Position numbers and translations under genes: made by a program
Part shown: in pieces, positions 35,896 to 36,451 of the stretch
Layout of the letters: each line of letters starts with the position of its first letter
Numbering within the stretch: position 1 is the first letter of the stretch
The notes under the pieces: model-generated
What the model was told of the DNA's origin: nothing
What the model saw: only the letters and a program-made list of their open reading frames with translations
The model's database searches: none
Assembly (NCBI GenBank): GCA_039927815.1
Contig: JBDSUJ010000004.1
Coordinates: forward strand, 1 to 36,451
Reading direction: 5' to 3'
From: Croceibacterium_A sp039927815
GTDB lineage: Bacteria > Pseudomonadota > Alphaproteobacteria > Sphingomonadales > Sphingomonadaceae
Length of the DNA: 36,451 nt

Positions 35896-36451
35896 ATGGG
35901 ACTGCGCAAGATCATCCATGTCGACATGGATGCGTTTTTCGCGAGCGTGGAGCAGCGCGACAATCCGGACTTGCAAGGCAAGCCGGTGGCGGTCGGTGGA
36001 TCGAGCGGGCGGGGCGTCGTGGCCGCCGCGAGCTATGAGGCGCGGCGCTTCGGTGTGCGTTCGGCGATGCCCTCGGTCACCGCCAAGCGCCTGTGCCCCG
36101 ACCTGATCTTCTGCAAGGCGCGGTTCGACACCTACATCGAGGTTTCGCGCCAGATCCGCGCGATCTTTCGCGAGCATACCCCTCACGTCGAGCCGCTCAG
36201 CCTCGACGAAGCCTATCTCGACGTCACCGACGACCTGCTCGGGATCGGCTCGGCCACCCGCATCGCCCAACTGATCCGCGCGCGGATCAAGGCCGAGACC
36301 GGGCTGACCGCCAGCGCCGGGGTCAGCTACAACAAGTTTCTCGCCAAGCTCGCGAGCGACCAAAACAAGCCCGACGGGCTATGCGTGATCCGCCCGGGCG
36401 AGGGGGCGGCGTTCGTGCACGCGCTGCCGGTGCGGCGGTTCCACGGCATCG
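35896..36451 (+). CDS. dinB: DNA polymerase IV (Y-family), N-terminal part (3' end outside window)
   Basis: The frame starts at ATG 35896 and runs to the window edge (185 codons visible). It begins IIHVDMDAFFASVEQRDNP, the first metal-binding motif of Y-family polymerases (D-x-D-x-FFA-x-VE). AVGGSSGRGVVAAASYEARRFGVRSAMP follows, the fingers/steric-gate region. The catalytic SLDEAYLDVT motif is next, then SAGVSYNKFLAKLASDQNKPDGL. Pol IV is a cytoplasmic translesion polymerase that extends damaged or misaligned primers and raises mutation rates. No LexA box is evident in the short upstream gap (35827-35895), which contains a REP hairpin. Earlier in-frame codons exist, but this start matches family length best. 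Assignment to dinB rather than imuB/umuC is based on the intact catalytic residues. Confidence 0.94.
   Translation, partial: MGLRKIIHVDMDAFFASVEQRDNPDLQGKPVAVGGSSGRGVVAAASYEARRFGVRSAMPSVTAKRLCPDLIFCKARFDTYIEVSRQIRAIFREHTPHVEPLSLDEAYLDVTDDLLGIGSATRIAQLIRARIKAETGLTASAGVSYNKFLAKLASDQNKPDGLCVIRPGEGAAFVHALPVRRFHGI

Noticed and set aside
35827..36363. Long N-terminal extension of the GIY-YIG frame
   Set aside because: Lies antisense to dinB and has no homology-like features; the domain begins right after ATG 35826.
1..36451. CRISPR arrays, tRNA or rRNA genes, transposases, integrases, toxin-antitoxin pairs or phage-defence modules
   Set aside because: None seen on either strand; the only repeated elements are REP-like hairpins, the two paired terminators and the in-gene GYANN repeat.

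Overview
The window is about 36 kb of high-GC, gene-dense DNA that looks like a chromosome of a sphingomonad (Alphaproteobacteria, Sphingomonadales). This rests on the yellow-carotenoid genes crtY-crtI-crtB, the alphaproteobacterial style of Ku plus a PE-Lig-Pol LigD, a fused CysNC beside CysD, a DUF2585 membrane protein, many GTG/TTG starts with ATGA/GTGA-type overlaps, and short GC-rich palindromic REP-like repeats between genes. No tRNA, rRNA, CRISPR array, transposase or phage gene was seen. Genus is inferred, not proven.

Layout. 1-1604: 3' end of fumC, a tiny basic protein, a small lipoprotein and a UPF0178/DUF188 protein. 1605-3416: an NRAMP-like transporter with altered ion-binding motifs, flanked by visibly less GC-rich intergenic DNA. 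3417-6798: the two-gene NHEJ unit ku-ligD, with ku broken by an in-frame amber codon. 6894-11430: a secreted repeat protein, a NLPY-type methyltransferase and a periplasmic GH3 glycosidase. 11503-15263 (minus strand): sulfate activation, cysD-cysNC-cysQ, with a REP pair inside the operon. 15327-18211 (minus): I78-type inhibitor lipoprotein, RidA, isobutyryl-CoA dehydrogenase and 3-hydroxyisobutyryl-CoA hydrolase, mostly overlapping (valine breakdown). 18284-19721 (plus): a MaoC-fold hydratase and a TfdA-like 2-oxoglutarate dioxygenase with a promoter/operator between them.

19731-23367 (minus): class II aldolase, CbbY-type sugar-phosphate phosphatase, DhaL and DhaK form a compact sugar-phosphate operon closed by a terminator. 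Directly behind it is a complete miniature gene (promoter, RBS, 27-codon membrane peptide, terminator). 23492-24673 (minus): a DUF2585 membrane protein and a frameshifted OmpH/Skp-like periplasmic protein. 24800-31014 (plus): a five-gene stack crtY-crtI-LOG-crtB-mccA in which every junction overlaps by 1-4 bases, so carotenoid synthesis is translationally tied to a LOG phosphoribohydrolase and a biotin-dependent acyl-CoA carboxylase subunit. 31091-32734: an MHS-family symporter with a large extra loop. 32719-35449 (minus): a Bcr/CflA-type exporter and glpD. 35521-36451: a GIY-YIG gene broken by an ochre codon and flanked by REP hairpins, then the 5' part of dinB.

Most notable: (i) two independent Glu-to-stop lesions (ku, GIY-YIG) and one frameshift in otherwise conserved genes; (ii) the aldolase/phosphatase/DhaKL cluster, which suggests a ketose-phosphate route not obviously in textbooks; (iii) the 27-aa gene; (iv) the coupled crt-LOG-mccA operon; (v) the operator-like 14-bp palindrome in front of the dioxygenase gene. 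All functional statements come from motif recognition by eye; no database search was possible.
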